The notes under the pieces were generated by a model that worked only from the letters and a program-made list of their open reading frames with translations, did not search any database and was not told where the DNA came from. A stretch of DNA of 12,073 bases from Pseudomonadota bacterium (GTDB taxonomy: Bacteria > Pseudomonadota > Gammaproteobacteria > Burkholderiales > SHXO01): positions 1 to 12,073 of the forward strand of contig JAEZCG010000122.1 in the NCBI GenBank assembly GCA_023430065.1. The letters are read 5' to 3'. The position numbers and the translations under genes were made by a program. Shown one piece after another: positions 6,394 through 12,073 of the stretch; the stretch's first letter is position 1; every line of letters starts with the position of its first letter.

Positions 6394-6936
6394 ATGCGCA
6401 GATTGAGGCTGAGCCGTGCCTTTACCCTCCTCGAGCCCGGACCCGTCGTCCTGGTGACCACCAACGACGGGACGAGGAACAACGTCATGACCATCTCCTG
6501 GACCATGGTGCTGGACTTCACCCCACGTTTTGCCATGACCACCGGCGCATGGAATCACTCGTTCAAGGCACTGCAGAAGACGCGCGTATGCACTCTCGCC
6601 ATCCCGCCGGCAGACATGCTGGACAAGGTGGTGGGCATAGGTACCTGCTCGGGCGCCGATACGGACAAATTCCGCAAGTTCCGGCTCACAGCCGTGTCGG
6701 GACAGGTCATCCAGGCTCCCCTGATCGAGGAGTGCCTGGCGAACATCGAGTGCAAGGTGATCGAGATCGTGCGGCGGCACAGTATCGTCGTGCTGGAGGC
6801 GGTGGCGGCTCATGTCGCCGTCGCTCCAGGTGACAAACGCATGCTGCATGCCGTAGGCGACGGCACCTTCATCGTCGACGGCAGACGGCTGGATCGCCGC
6901 CGGCAGATGCGCGCCAAGATCCCGGCTGGAGCATAG
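6394..6936 (+). CDS. Flavin reductase family protein
   Basis: The 180-residue protein belongs to the FMN-binding split-barrel flavin reductases, which reduce free or bound FMN/FAD with NAD(P)H, often for a partner monooxygenase. Recognisable blocks are G-P-V-V-L-V-T-T-N-D-G (16-26), N-N-V-M-T-I-S-W (29-36, the flavin-contacting segment), F-A-M-T-T-G-A-W-N-H-S (46-56) and G-I-G-T-C-S-G-A-D-T-D-K-F (81-93). A basic extension, R-R-L-D-R-R-R at about 164-170, follows the core. It begins 15 bases after the preceding stop; the ribosome binding site is weak (AGGCAG). The ABM protein upstream is cofactor-free by type, so a direct reductase-oxygenase pair is not shown. No dedicated flavin monooxygenase lies in the window. 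Confidence 0.88.
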   Translation: MRRLRLSRAFTLLEPGPVVLVTTNDGTRNNVMTISWTMVLDFTPRFAMTTGAWNHSFKALQKTRVCTLAIPPADMLDKVVGIGTCSGADTDKFRKFRLTAVSGQVIQAPLIEECLANIECKVIEIVRRHSIVVLEAVAAHVAVAPGDKRMLHAVGDGTFIVDGRRLDRRRQMRAKIPAGA

Positions 6937-6987
6937 TCGCGTGTCGAGTCGGTGTAGCTTGGATTCTTCGCCGCAGAGGAACGATCG

Positions 6988-7923
6988 ATGCCGGATGACC
7001 TGACCGCTTCCCCGCTCGTGTCGACCACATGGCTGGCCGAGCATCTGCACGATCCGGACCTTCGCGTGGTCGATGTTCGCTGGCGCTCACGCTACGACAA
7101 CGGCCGTGGGATCAGCTTCGACGATCTGGACGGCTATCTTGCGGGCCACCTTCCCGGCGCGGTGTTTGCGGGAATGGCCGCGGATCTGTCCGATCCCGAC
7201 CATCCCGTGCCGGACATGCTGGCGAAACCCGAGCGGTTCGCCCGGGTGATGAGCCGCCTCGGGATCGGAGACGACACGCTGGTCATCGCCTACGACAACA
7301 TGGGCTTTCCGCTCGGCGCAGCGCGCCTGTGGTGGGCCTTGTCCTACTATGGCCACGAGCGGGTGCGCGTCCTCGATGGCGGCCTGCGGCAGTGGCGGGC
7401 CGAGAACCGGCCGCTGACGACGGAAACGCCACTGGTTCAACCCGCGCTCTTCACGCCGCGCGTGCGTCCATCTTGGCTCGCCTCCAAGCAGGACGTCGTG
7501 GACGCGCTCGATCGACCGGACACCGTGATCGTGGATTGCCTGCCCGCCGACCTGTTTGCCGGCGGAGGGGACCGCCACCTGTGGGGACAGCGTCCGGGGC
7601 ACATCCCGGGCGCACGGAACGTGCCCTATCTGGCCAACGTCGACCCCGCTCTCGCCAGCGTCAGCACCGAGGAACGGGATCGCCTGCTCGCCAGGCTCGG
7701 CTCGTTCACCTTTGCTCCGGATGCGACCCTGGCGAAATTGTATCGGGATGCAGGTGTCACGCCGGATCGTGAGGTGATCGCGTATTGCGGCCGGGGCTAT
7801 GCAGCCTCCTGCGGGCTGCTCGCGCTCAGGCATCTCGGATACGAGCGTATTCGTCTGTACGACGGCTGCTGGGCGGAGTGGAGCGCCGATCCTGACCTGC
7901 CGGCCGAAGTCGGCATGCCGTAG
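6988..7923 (+). CDS. Two-domain sulfurtransferase (rhodanese / 3-mercaptopyruvate sulfurtransferase type)
   Basis: The 311-residue protein has two rhodanese domains. The N-terminal domain (about 8-140) keeps the fold (VVDVRWR, GHLPGAVF, DGGLRQW) but has Asp103 in A-Y-D-N-M-G where a catalytic cysteine would be, as is normal for the inactive half of this family. The C-terminal domain (about 165-305) has the active loop C-G-R-G-Y-A with Cys267, preceded by VIAY and followed by A-S-C-G. It would transfer sulfane sulfur from thiosulfate or mercaptopyruvate to a thiol or cyanide; C-G-x-G wording is nearer mercaptopyruvate enzymes, but I would not choose. AGAGGAA sits at about 6974-6980 before the ATG. 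The protein is cytosolic, with no signal peptide. Confidence 0.92.
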   Translation: MPDDLTASPLVSTTWLAEHLHDPDLRVVDVRWRSRYDNGRGISFDDLDGYLAGHLPGAVFAGMAADLSDPDHPVPDMLAKPERFARVMSRLGIGDDTLVIAYDNMGFPLGAARLWWALSYYGHERVRVLDGGLRQWRAENRPLTTETPLVQPALFTPRVRPSWLASKQDVVDALDRPDTVIVDCLPADLFAGGGDRHLWGQRPGHIPGARNVPYLANVDPALASVSTEERDRLLARLGSFTFAPDATLAKLYRDAGVTPDREVIAYCGRGYAASCGLLALRHLGYERIRLYDGCWAEWSADPDLPAEVGMP

Positions 7924-8009
7924 GGCGTCACCGCACGTCGGCTTGCAGGGAACGACACGCGGCGGATTGCGTTGGCGGCTGTGGTGCACACTACAATCGA
8001 GGAACATTC

Positions 8010-8690
8010 ATGCCACGAATGCTGGAGAGCAAGCGCATCCTCGTCACCCAGCCCGAGGCGTTCATGGGCCCCGTGCTGTGCGACGTGTTCGCGTCGCATG
8101 GCGCTCACGTCGTGCCCGGGCACGCCGATCTCGCCTCGCCGGCAGCAGCGCAGCGATTGATCGCGTCGGCGGGAGACCTCGACGTGCTGGTCGCGAACCT
8201 CGCGATTCCCGCACCCGGCACGCCTGCGGCGGAAGTGACCGACATCGAGTGGAGGGACGTCTTCGCAGCGCTGGTCGATCCGCTCCCACGACTGGTGCGC
8301 GCGGCCGTGCCGCGAATGATCACGCGCGGCCACGGCAAGATCCTGGTCATCGGCAGCGCCTCGGCCCTGCGCGGCATGCGCAAGACTTCGACCTACAGCG
8401 CCGCGCGCGGCGCGCAGCTCGCCTATGTGCAGGCAGTGGGAGTCGAACTGGCAGCGCACAACATCCAGGTCAACGCCATCGCGCAGAACTTCGTCGACAA
8501 TCCGACCTACTTTCCACCGGAAGTCCAGCGTAATCCACGCTTCCAGGAGCGCCTGAAGCGAGAAGTGCCCCTCGGCCGGCTCGTGTCCGCCAACGAGGAT
8601 GCCGAGTTCGCCGCCTACCTGTGCAGCGATGCCGCCAACTGCTTCGTGGGTCAGGTCTTTCCGATCTGCGGCGGATGGGCGATTCGCTGA
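8010..8690 (+). CDS. Probable halohydrin dehalogenase (SDR superfamily)
   Basis: The 226-residue SDR-fold protein lacks the usual cofactor and catalytic residues and instead has those of halohydrin dehalogenases, which convert vicinal halo-alcohols to epoxides plus halide without NAD(P). The glycine motif is replaced by T13-Q-P-E-A-F18-M-G20, fitting T-x4-F/Y-x-G. The catalytic set is Ser116, Tyr129 and Arg133, fitting S-x12-Y-x3-R, with Arg in place of SDR Lys. Residues N160-F161 followed by NPTYFP line up with the halide pocket (Asn-Tyr or Asn-Phe in characterised enzymes), and V-P-L-G-R-L plus V-G-Q-x-F and the C-terminal G-G-W also fit. Length matches the 225-255 usual range. GAGGAA at 7999-8004 sets the ATG at 8010; TACAAT at 7992-7997 could be a -10 but would leave almost no leader. 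A non-catalytic SDR relative is the alternative. Confidence 0.82.
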   Translation: MPRMLESKRILVTQPEAFMGPVLCDVFASHGAHVVPGHADLASPAAAQRLIASAGDLDVLVANLAIPAPGTPAAEVTDIEWRDVFAALVDPLPRLVRAAVPRMITRGHGKILVIGSASALRGMRKTSTYSAARGAQLAYVQAVGVELAAHNIQVNAIAQNFVDNPTYFPPEVQRNPRFQERLKREVPLGRLVSANEDAEFAAYLCSDAANCFVGQVFPICGGWAIR

Positions 8691-8708
8691 CGACGTCGGG
8701 TCACCGCC

Positions 8709-9086
8709 ATGCTGCTCGTCCCCGTGCGCATCGGACCCAGCACCCTCCACGGGCTGGGCGTGTTCGCCGTCGAGCCCATCGCTCGGGGGACGCGGGTCTG
8801 GCAATTCACACCGGAATTCGATCTCGACCTCGATCCCGCCCTGCTCGACCTCCAGCCGCCGCACTTCCGAGACACCATGCTGCACTACGGGTACGTCGAT
8901 CCGCTGCTGAATCGGTTCATCCTGTGCTGCGACGATTGCCGATTCATGAATCACAGCGACTCGCCCAATCTGCGAACGGACCGCAGTGTGGACCGCTACG
9001 GCATCGATGTGGCGGCACGCGACATCGAGCCGGGCGAGGAACTCACCATCGACTACGAGGGCGTGGAGGGCAGCTGTCCCGCATGA
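8709..9086 (+). CDS. SET-domain protein (putative protein-lysine methyltransferase)
   Basis: The 125-residue protein is a single compact SET domain. It opens with H-G-L-G-V-F-A (14-20, the G-x-G SAM-binding start) and I-A-R-G-T-R-V (24-30). The central signature F-M-N-H-S-D-S-P-N is at 79-87, and I-E-P-G-E-E-L-T-I-D-Y-E-G at 106-118 supplies the catalytic-type Tyr116. SET enzymes transfer methyl groups from SAM to protein lysines. There is no post-SET cysteine cluster, though Cys73, Cys74 and Cys77 form a C-C-x-x-C group before the NHS motif. Bacterial stand-alone SET proteins of this size are common but their substrates are mostly unknown. It starts 18 bases after the dehalogenase stop, so the two are probably cotranscribed. 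Confidence 0.88.
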   Translation: MLLVPVRIGPSTLHGLGVFAVEPIARGTRVWQFTPEFDLDLDPALLDLQPPHFRDTMLHYGYVDPLLNRFILCCDDCRFMNHSDSPNLRTDRSVDRYGIDVAARDIEPGEELTIDYEGVEGSCPA

Positions 9087-9171
9087 GTCCCATCGGTGCA
9101 CGCATCGGACAGGCGGACACGCGGTCCGGCCGGCGACACCCGGGCTCGACACGCGTCGGCTTCCGGGCCAC

Positions 9172-9639
9172 TCAGCCTCCCTTGGCGTGCGCGTCGACGT
9201 GCTCGCGCAACTCATCGGCGCGCAGCTGCGTATAGTCCTTGTTGATCTCGCTCTCCACGCTCGACTGCAGGTTGGCGTCGAGCACGCGACGGAGCACGCC
9301 CAGAAACTCCGGCGATGCCACCAGCACCAGAGACCGGAACCGCCCAGCCTGCCGTGCTTCCAGCAGGTAGGCCGACACACTGCGCGCGAAGATTTCGGTC
9401 TGATGCTCCGCCGGCGACTGGTTCGGTTCGTACCCGCTTGGCTGCGTGGGCGCACCGACGCTGTGGATGCTCTTCGACGCCGCGCGCTGTCCCAGCGAAT
9501 CGGACTCGGTCTGCGCCGTGCGCAGCCGCACGGCAGTGTTGACCATATCGGCCACCTCCTCCAGGCGCGCCTTGGCGTCAGCCTGAGCGAAGATGCGTGC
9601 GCGGCCTGCGTTGGCAGAAACGATCCATCGTGCGTCCAT
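9172..9639 (-). CDS. Host-attachment family protein
   Basis: The 155-residue protein fits the family named for a protein required for attachment to host cells: an N-terminal strand W-I-V-S-A-N-A-G-R-A-R-I-F (5-17), L-E-E-V-A-D-M-V-N (26-34), a polar middle (40-80) with S-D-S-L-G-Q-R, then A-R-S-V-S-A-Y-L-L-E-A-R (85-96), L-V-L-V-A-S-P-E-F-L-G-V-L-R (104-117) and E-I-N-K-D-Y-T-Q-L (131-139). The family name derives from a plant-associated bacterium; the fold resembles release-factor-like ribosome-associated domains and the true function is unclear, so the name should not imply pathogenicity. AGGAGG on the reverse strand (9649 to 9644) sets the start at 9639. It is divergent from the DUF1330 gene and has no signal peptide. 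Confidence 0.85.
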   Translation of the reverse strand: MDARWIVSANAGRARIFAQADAKARLEEVADMVNTAVRLRTAQTESDSLGQRAASKSIHSVGAPTQPSGYEPNQSPAEHQTEIFARSVSAYLLEARQAGRFRSLVLVASPEFLGVLRRVLDANLQSSVESEINKDYTQLRADELREHVDAHAKGG

Positions 9640-9948
9640 GCGTCCTCCTGTGGAAATCGATGCAGGCGACAAGAAACGTTCCCGGCACACGACATCCGGC
9701 GAGGATTGCCAGGCACCGCGTTCCTGTGGTCGCTGAGCGCAGTTTGCACGCAATGGGCGCGTATTCGCCAGCGACTTCGCACCTGGCGGCGGAATGCAGG
9801 GGCTCTGGGCATGGAACTTCGGCGGTCCCTATCACCTGGTGCCCGGGGAGGAGCTCAAGCCTCGTGCGCCTTCGCCTCGGCCGGCTTGTGTAGACTTCGG
9901 CTGTCTGCGCCGCAGCCTGCGGCGCGCCGCATCGAGGAGAGTACGGCA
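9640..9948. other. Divergent intergenic region with a 5' hairpin and a coding-like stretch
   Basis: About 309 bases separate the divergent host-attachment and DUF1330 genes. TAGACT at 9891-9896 may be a -10 for DUF1330, but no matching -35 is seen. The segment from about 9740 to 9890 has an open plus-strand frame with strongly GC-rich third positions and plausible residues (around W-A-W-N-F-G-G-P-Y-H-L-V-P-G-E-E-L at 9806-9856), yet no ribosome binding site and a stop just upstream. It may be a gene remnant or chance. I see no RNA gene. Confidence 0.4.
9907..9925 (+). promoter_or_regulatory. Strong GC hairpin in the DUF1330 leader
   Basis: GCGCCGCAG (9907-9915) and CTGCGGCGC (9917-9925) are perfect nine-base complements with a single C between them. 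The right arm overlaps a 12-base palindrome at 9919-9930. The dyad ends nine bases before the GAGGAGA ribosome binding site (9934-9940). As RNA the tight loop would open a few pairs but still leave a very stable stem. It could be a protein operator, a translation-modulating stem or a terminator of upstream transcription, although no U-run follows. Confidence 0.4.
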
Positions 9949-10260
9949 ATGCCCAAGGGCTACTGGGTGGTACACATCGACGTCTCGGATCCGGAACGGT
10001 ACAAGGCCTACGTGGTGGCGAACGCGGAACCGTTTCGCAAGTACGGCGCACGCTTCCTCGTGCGGGGTGGACAGTTCGAGAATCCCGAGGGAAAGAGCCG
10101 CTCGCGCAACGTGGTGCTCGAGTTTCCGTCCTATCAGGCGGCCCTCGACTGCTATCGCTCGCCCGAGTATCAGGCGGCTGTCCGGCTGCGCGAGCCGGTC
10201 GCGACGGGCGACGTGGTGATCGTCGAGGGCTACGAAGGGCCGCAGCCGGGCGACGCTTGA
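9949..10260 (+). CDS. DUF1330 family protein
   Basis: The 103-residue protein is a single ferredoxin-like DUF1330 domain related to the ABM dimeric barrels. It begins KGYWVVHIDVSDPERYKAY (3-21), continues P-F-R-K-Y-G-A-R-F-L-V-R-G-G (28-41, the family's conserved Tyr-Gly and Arg-Gly-Gly), then V-V-L-E-F-P-S-Y-Q-A-A-L-D-C-Y-R-S-P-E-Y (55-74), and ends with V-V-I-V-E-G-Y-E-G. No catalytic activity is established for the family as far as I know. GAGGAGA at 9934-9940 with an eight-base gap fixes the ATG. It follows the leader hairpin and is convergent with the SDR gene across a repeat region. The frame is open far upstream, but nothing there looks coding for this protein. Confidence 0.88.
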   Translation: MPKGYWVVHIDVSDPERYKAYVVANAEPFRKYGARFLVRGGQFENPEGKSRSRNVVLEFPSYQAALDCYRSPEYQAAVRLREPVATGDVVIVEGYEGPQPGDA

Positions 10261-10553
10261 AGGCTCTGCGCGATTCAGGGCGAGATTCCCCACTGCGTCC
10301 GGTGGAGCGGCAGCGTGGGAGCCTCGCAGTGCATCGTTCACCGCGAGGATTCCTCCCGTTGGTCGGAATGACACCAGTGGGAAGCTGCCATCCCGAGCCA
10401 CATTCCTACCGGTCCTTCCGAGCCACACTCCTACCGGTCATCCCGAGCCATACTCCTACCGGTCGTTCGGAGCCACATTCCTACCGATCATTCCGAGCCA
10501 CATTCCTACTGTGTCATCCCGAGCCCGAAGGGCGAGGGATCTCGCTCCGATCC
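10261..10553. repeat. REP-like intergenic repeat region with a 25-bp tandem array
   Basis: This gap between convergent genes is filled with repeats. A degenerate element in reverse orientation lies at 10344-10373 (GATTCCTC...GGAATGACA), and one in forward orientation at 10511-10542 (TGTCATCCCGAGC...GCGAGGGATCT). Both resemble the widespread TGTCATyCCGAGC...GCGAGGrATCT palindromic intergenic repeat. Between them five copies of a 25-26 base unit run head to tail. An imperfect long dyad (10280-10284 with 10323-10327 as its outer arms) precedes them. The forward element can fold on GCCC-GAA-GGGC. There is no T-run for a classical terminator. Confidence 0.75.
10390..10515 (+). repeat. Tandem array, five units of 25-26 bp
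   Basis: Units lie at 10390-10414, 10415-10439, 10440-10464, 10465-10489 and 10490-10515. The consensus is ATyCCGAGCCA followed by CAyTCCTACCGGTC. Units differ by one to four substitutions, and the last has an altered end (TGTGTC). Each unit starts with the same ATyCCGAGC head as the flanking REP-like element, so the array looks like repeated duplication of half an element plus adjoining sequence. There are no unique spacers, so it is not a CRISPR. Confidence 0.85.
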
Positions 10554-11318
10554 CTACACACGGGTGATCGAAACGCCTCCGTCCACCAGCATGGCCGTGC
10601 CTGTGATGAAGGATGACGCGTCGGATAGAAGAAACAGCGCGGCGCGCGCCTGTTCCTCCGGCGAGCTGGCACGCTTCAGCGCATGCAGGCTCTCCACGAA
10701 GGCCCACTGTTCCACGCCGGGGTTCATCCCCCGCGCCATGGGGGTGTCAGTCGCGCCCGGCAGCATCGCATTGACGCGGATGCCCGCACTCCCCAGTTCT
10801 GCAGCCAGGGATTGCGTGAGCCCGATGAGCCCCGCCTTGCTGGCGGCATAGGCCGACGTACCGGGGAAGCCGACCGTGTAACCCACGAAGGTGGAGGTGA
10901 ACACGATGGACCCCGCGCCGCGTTTCAGCATCAGCGGCACCTGATGCCGCGCGGCGAGAAACGCCGCCGTGAGATTCGTCGCAACCGTCTCCTCCCAACC
11001 GGCCAGTGAGACCTCGTGTACCGGCCCCATCTCCCCGAGCGTCCCGGCATTGTTGAACGCCATGTCGAGTCCGCCAAAGCGCGACGCGGCATGAGCCACG
11101 AGCGCCTTCGCGTAGTCCTCGTCCCTGACGTCCCCGGCCAGTGCGACGGCCGTGCCGCCCGACGCCGCGATCCGTGAGACCAGTTCGTCGAGGGCATGCT
11201 GCCTTCTTGCCCCAACGACTACTCGGGCGCCCAGCTGAGCTAGCAACATGGCTGTTGCATAGCCTATCCCCGAACTCGCCCCCGTTACCAGGGCCGTCTT
11301 GCCCGCCACTGTGATCAT
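10554..11318 (-). CDS. Classical SDR-family oxidoreductase
   Basis: The 254-residue protein is a canonical NAD(P)-dependent short-chain dehydrogenase. The cofactor glycine motif T-G-A-S-S-G-I-G is at 12-19, G-D-V at 62-64 and N-N-A-G at 89-92. The catalytic residues are Ser142 (in F-T-S-T-F), Tyr157 and Lys161 (Y-A-A-S-K), followed by R-V-N-A-M-L-P-G at 181-188 and the C-terminal G-x-A-M-L-V-D-G-G. Arg38-Arg39 after the second strand (G-A-R-R) suggests NADP(H) preference. The start at 11318 has GAGGAG at 11329-11324 on this strand. It is a useful contrast to the dehalogenase at 8010, which lacks all these cofactor features. The substrate is not readable. Its ATG overlaps the stop of a possible 58-codon frame upstream. 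Confidence 0.93.
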   Translation of the reverse strand: MITVAGKTALVTGASSGIGYATAMLLAQLGARVVVGARRQHALDELVSRIAASGGTAVALAGDVRDEDYAKALVAHAASRFGGLDMAFNNAGTLGEMGPVHEVSLAGWEETVATNLTAAFLAARHQVPLMLKRGAGSIVFTSTFVGYTVGFPGTSAYAASKAGLIGLTQSLAAELGSAGIRVNAMLPGATDTPMARGMNPGVEQWAFVESLHALKRASSPEEQARAALFLLSDASSFITGTAMLVDGGVSITRV

Positions 11319-11491
11319 GCCTGCTCCTCGCTTTCGTTGACGTGACAGGCATGGTGCCCGGCAGGTCCGACGCGAACCATCCGGTTCTTGCGGCCGAATT
11401 TGCCCGCAGTGCTTCCAGGTACATGGCATTCCGCCGCTTTGCGGAAGCGTGGCAGCGGGTAATCCGCCGACTCGGGTAGCCGTTGCCGCAT
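11315..11491 (-). CDS. Possible 58-residue protein overlapping the SDR start
   Basis: A reverse-strand frame of 58 codons runs from ATG 11491 to a TGA at 11317-11315 that overlaps the SDR start codon as ATGA, the usual form of translational coupling. The product is basic and rich in Cys and His toward the end (C22-H23, then H46-H47-A-C49-H50). I recognise no family. About two thirds of third positions are G or C, lower than in sure genes here. The upstream AGGCAGG is a weak ribosome binding site, and a stop lies six codons above the ATG. It could be a real small gene or chance. Confidence 0.3.
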   Translation of the reverse strand: MRQRLPESADYPLPRFRKAAECHVPGSTAGKFGRKNRMVRVGPAGHHACHVNESEEQA

Positions 11492-11593
11492 GGCGAAGGC
11501 CTGCCTGGATCAGTAAGGCATCCCCAAAGGGGTGGCCTGTCGACGCACACCAGGGGTATCGAACACCGTCGACTTCGGACGCGACACTCGTTA

Positions 11594-11628
11594 GCATACG
11601 GCGTCGACCTTCGTCGTATGCCGTATGC
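11594..11628. promoter_or_regulatory. Inverted repeat covering the start of the last gene
   Basis: GCATACGGC (11594-11602) and GCCGTATGC (11620-11628) are perfect nine-base complements, and inside them CGAC (11605-11608) pairs with GTCG (11613-11616) around CTTC. The right arm contains the ATG at 11625. A plausible promoter precedes it: TCGACT (11569-11574), 17 bases, TAGCAT (11592-11597), putting transcription start near 11604. The dyad could be a repressor operator or, as RNA starting further upstream, a stem hiding the start codon. Confidence 0.45.
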
Positions 11629-12073
11629 GTGCCTTCGGTATCGCTCTGATCTGCGCCTTGCTGGCCGCACTCGTCGCCGCGTTCGGCGGCGATTGGGCCA
11701 CGGGTCTGCATCGCGTATCCGATTTCGAAGGCGGGCGCGGCATGTTGATCGTATTCGTCCTCATCCCCGGCGCCTTCATCGCCGCCTTCGTGCTTGGCCT
11801 CTTCGTCGCGCGCCATCAGCGCGCCCGCAACTTTGCCGAGGCACTGCGCAACGCCCTTGCGTGGACCGTGGGCGTTGCGGCAGCGATTCTCGTGTTCGCC
11901 TGGCTCACTGCCCCGGTCCGGCCAACCCTCCCCGGCCAGCCGCTGGAGCTCGACATCGAGGTGCGAATGCCGCCGGGCAAGCCCGCGCCGCGGAATGCTG
12001 AGGATCCGTTTCGCATCACGGTGTACTCGGGTTCCGGCGAGAACCGCCACTACGCCGACCTGCACTACGACAG
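11625..12073 (+). CDS. Membrane protein, function unknown (3' end outside window)
   Basis: An uninterrupted frame of 149 codons runs from ATG 11625 off the end of the window. Three strongly hydrophobic helices lie at about residues 4-22, 40-62 and 78-96. A soluble part then begins V-R-P-T-L-P-G-Q-P-L-E-L-D-I-E-V-R-M-P-P-G-K and continues F-R-I-T-V-Y-S-G-S-G-E-N, a beta-rich stretch that should be periplasmic. Third positions are overwhelmingly G or C, so the frame is real. A stop lies eleven codons upstream with no other start codon between, so ATG 11625 must be the start, although no ribosome binding site is present and it sits inside an inverted repeat. I do not recognise the family. Confidence 0.7.
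   Translation, partial: MRAFGIALICALLAALVAAFGGDWATGLHRVSDFEGGRGMLIVFVLIPGAFIAAFVLGLFVARHQRARNFAEALRNALAWTVGVAAAILVFAWLTAPVRPTLPGQPLELDIEVRMPPGKPAPRNAEDPFRITVYSGSGENRHYADLHYD

Noticed and set aside
7797..9812. A 671-codon reverse-strand open frame.
   Set aside because: It lies antisense to the rhodanese, dehalogenase and SET genes and in a different frame from the host-attachment gene. The translation is Arg/His/Cys-rich and matches no family. Such frames are usual opposite GC-rich genes.
8986..10260. A 424-codon plus-strand frame ending with the DUF1330 protein.
   Set aside because: Everything before 9949 overlaps the SET and host-attachment genes in the wrong frame or strand; the ribosome binding site and homology start at 9949.
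10390..10515. Regular short repeats that might be a CRISPR array.
   Set aside because: Units abut directly with no unique spacers and they diverge from one another; no cas gene is present.
10257..10616. A 119-codon plus-strand frame downstream of DUF1330.
   Set aside because: It is a translation of the REP-like element and the 25-bp array, running into the SDR gene antisense.
10554..12065. A 503-codon reverse-strand frame giving the SDR a 249-residue N-terminal extension.
   Set aside because: The extension reads antisense through the last membrane-protein gene and is low-complexity. A good ribosome binding site and canonical SDR start occur at 11318.

Overview
The window is about 12 kb of GC-rich bacterial chromosome holding small, mostly single-function genes. 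Starts are ATG, GTG or (once) TTG, often behind a recognisable GGAG/AGGAG ribosome binding site. The gene families (patatin-like lipase, CBS protein, VOC, ABM, NTF2-like, DUF2938, MerR/SoxR-like regulator, host-attachment family, DUF1330) suggest a free-living soil or water proteobacterium, perhaps betaproteobacterial. No rRNA or other marker fixes the taxonomy. I see no tRNA, rRNA, CRISPR array, transposase or phage gene.

Layout. At 1-54 is the tail of an NTF2-like gene. At 197-1105 is a patatin-like serine phospholipase, followed by a two-CBS-domain protein (1377-1805) and a VOC protein (2030-2506) whose stop overlaps the TTG start of a small membrane protein (2503-2934). At 3175-4211 a DUF2938 membrane protein and a MerR-family regulator diverge around a near-consensus SoxR box. 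From 4312 to 9086 every gene is on the + strand: an encapsulin-type ferritin (EncFtn) without a shell gene, an NTF2-like protein, an ABM protein, a second NTF2-like protein, an unrecognised protein with a possible PUA/EVE-like fold, a flavin reductase, a two-domain rhodanese, a probable halohydrin dehalogenase and a SET-domain protein. From 9172 onward the strands mix: a host-attachment family protein (-), a DUF1330 protein (+), a REP-like repeat region, a classical SDR (-), and the start of a three-helix membrane protein (+) that runs off the window.

The most notable item is 8010-8690. It looks like an ordinary short-chain dehydrogenase, but it has both fingerprints of halohydrin dehalogenases: T-x4-F-x-G in place of the NAD(P)-binding glycine motif, and Ser-x12-Tyr-x3-Arg in place of Ser-Tyr-Lys. 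It also has an N-F-x-x-N-P-T-Y-F-P halide-pocket-like segment. Also notable are the orphan EncFtn with no cargo-loading tail, a SoxR-type operator beside a MerR protein lacking the iron-sulfur cysteines, a REP-like element with a 25-bp tandem array, and a VOC protein that has apparently lost three of four metal ligands.

How the genes fit together is only partly visible. The ABM, NTF2-like, flavin reductase, VOC and dehalogenase genes would suit oxidation and detoxification of small organic molecules. Most have their own ribosome binding sites and gaps of tens of bases, so one pathway operon is an inference, not an observation.
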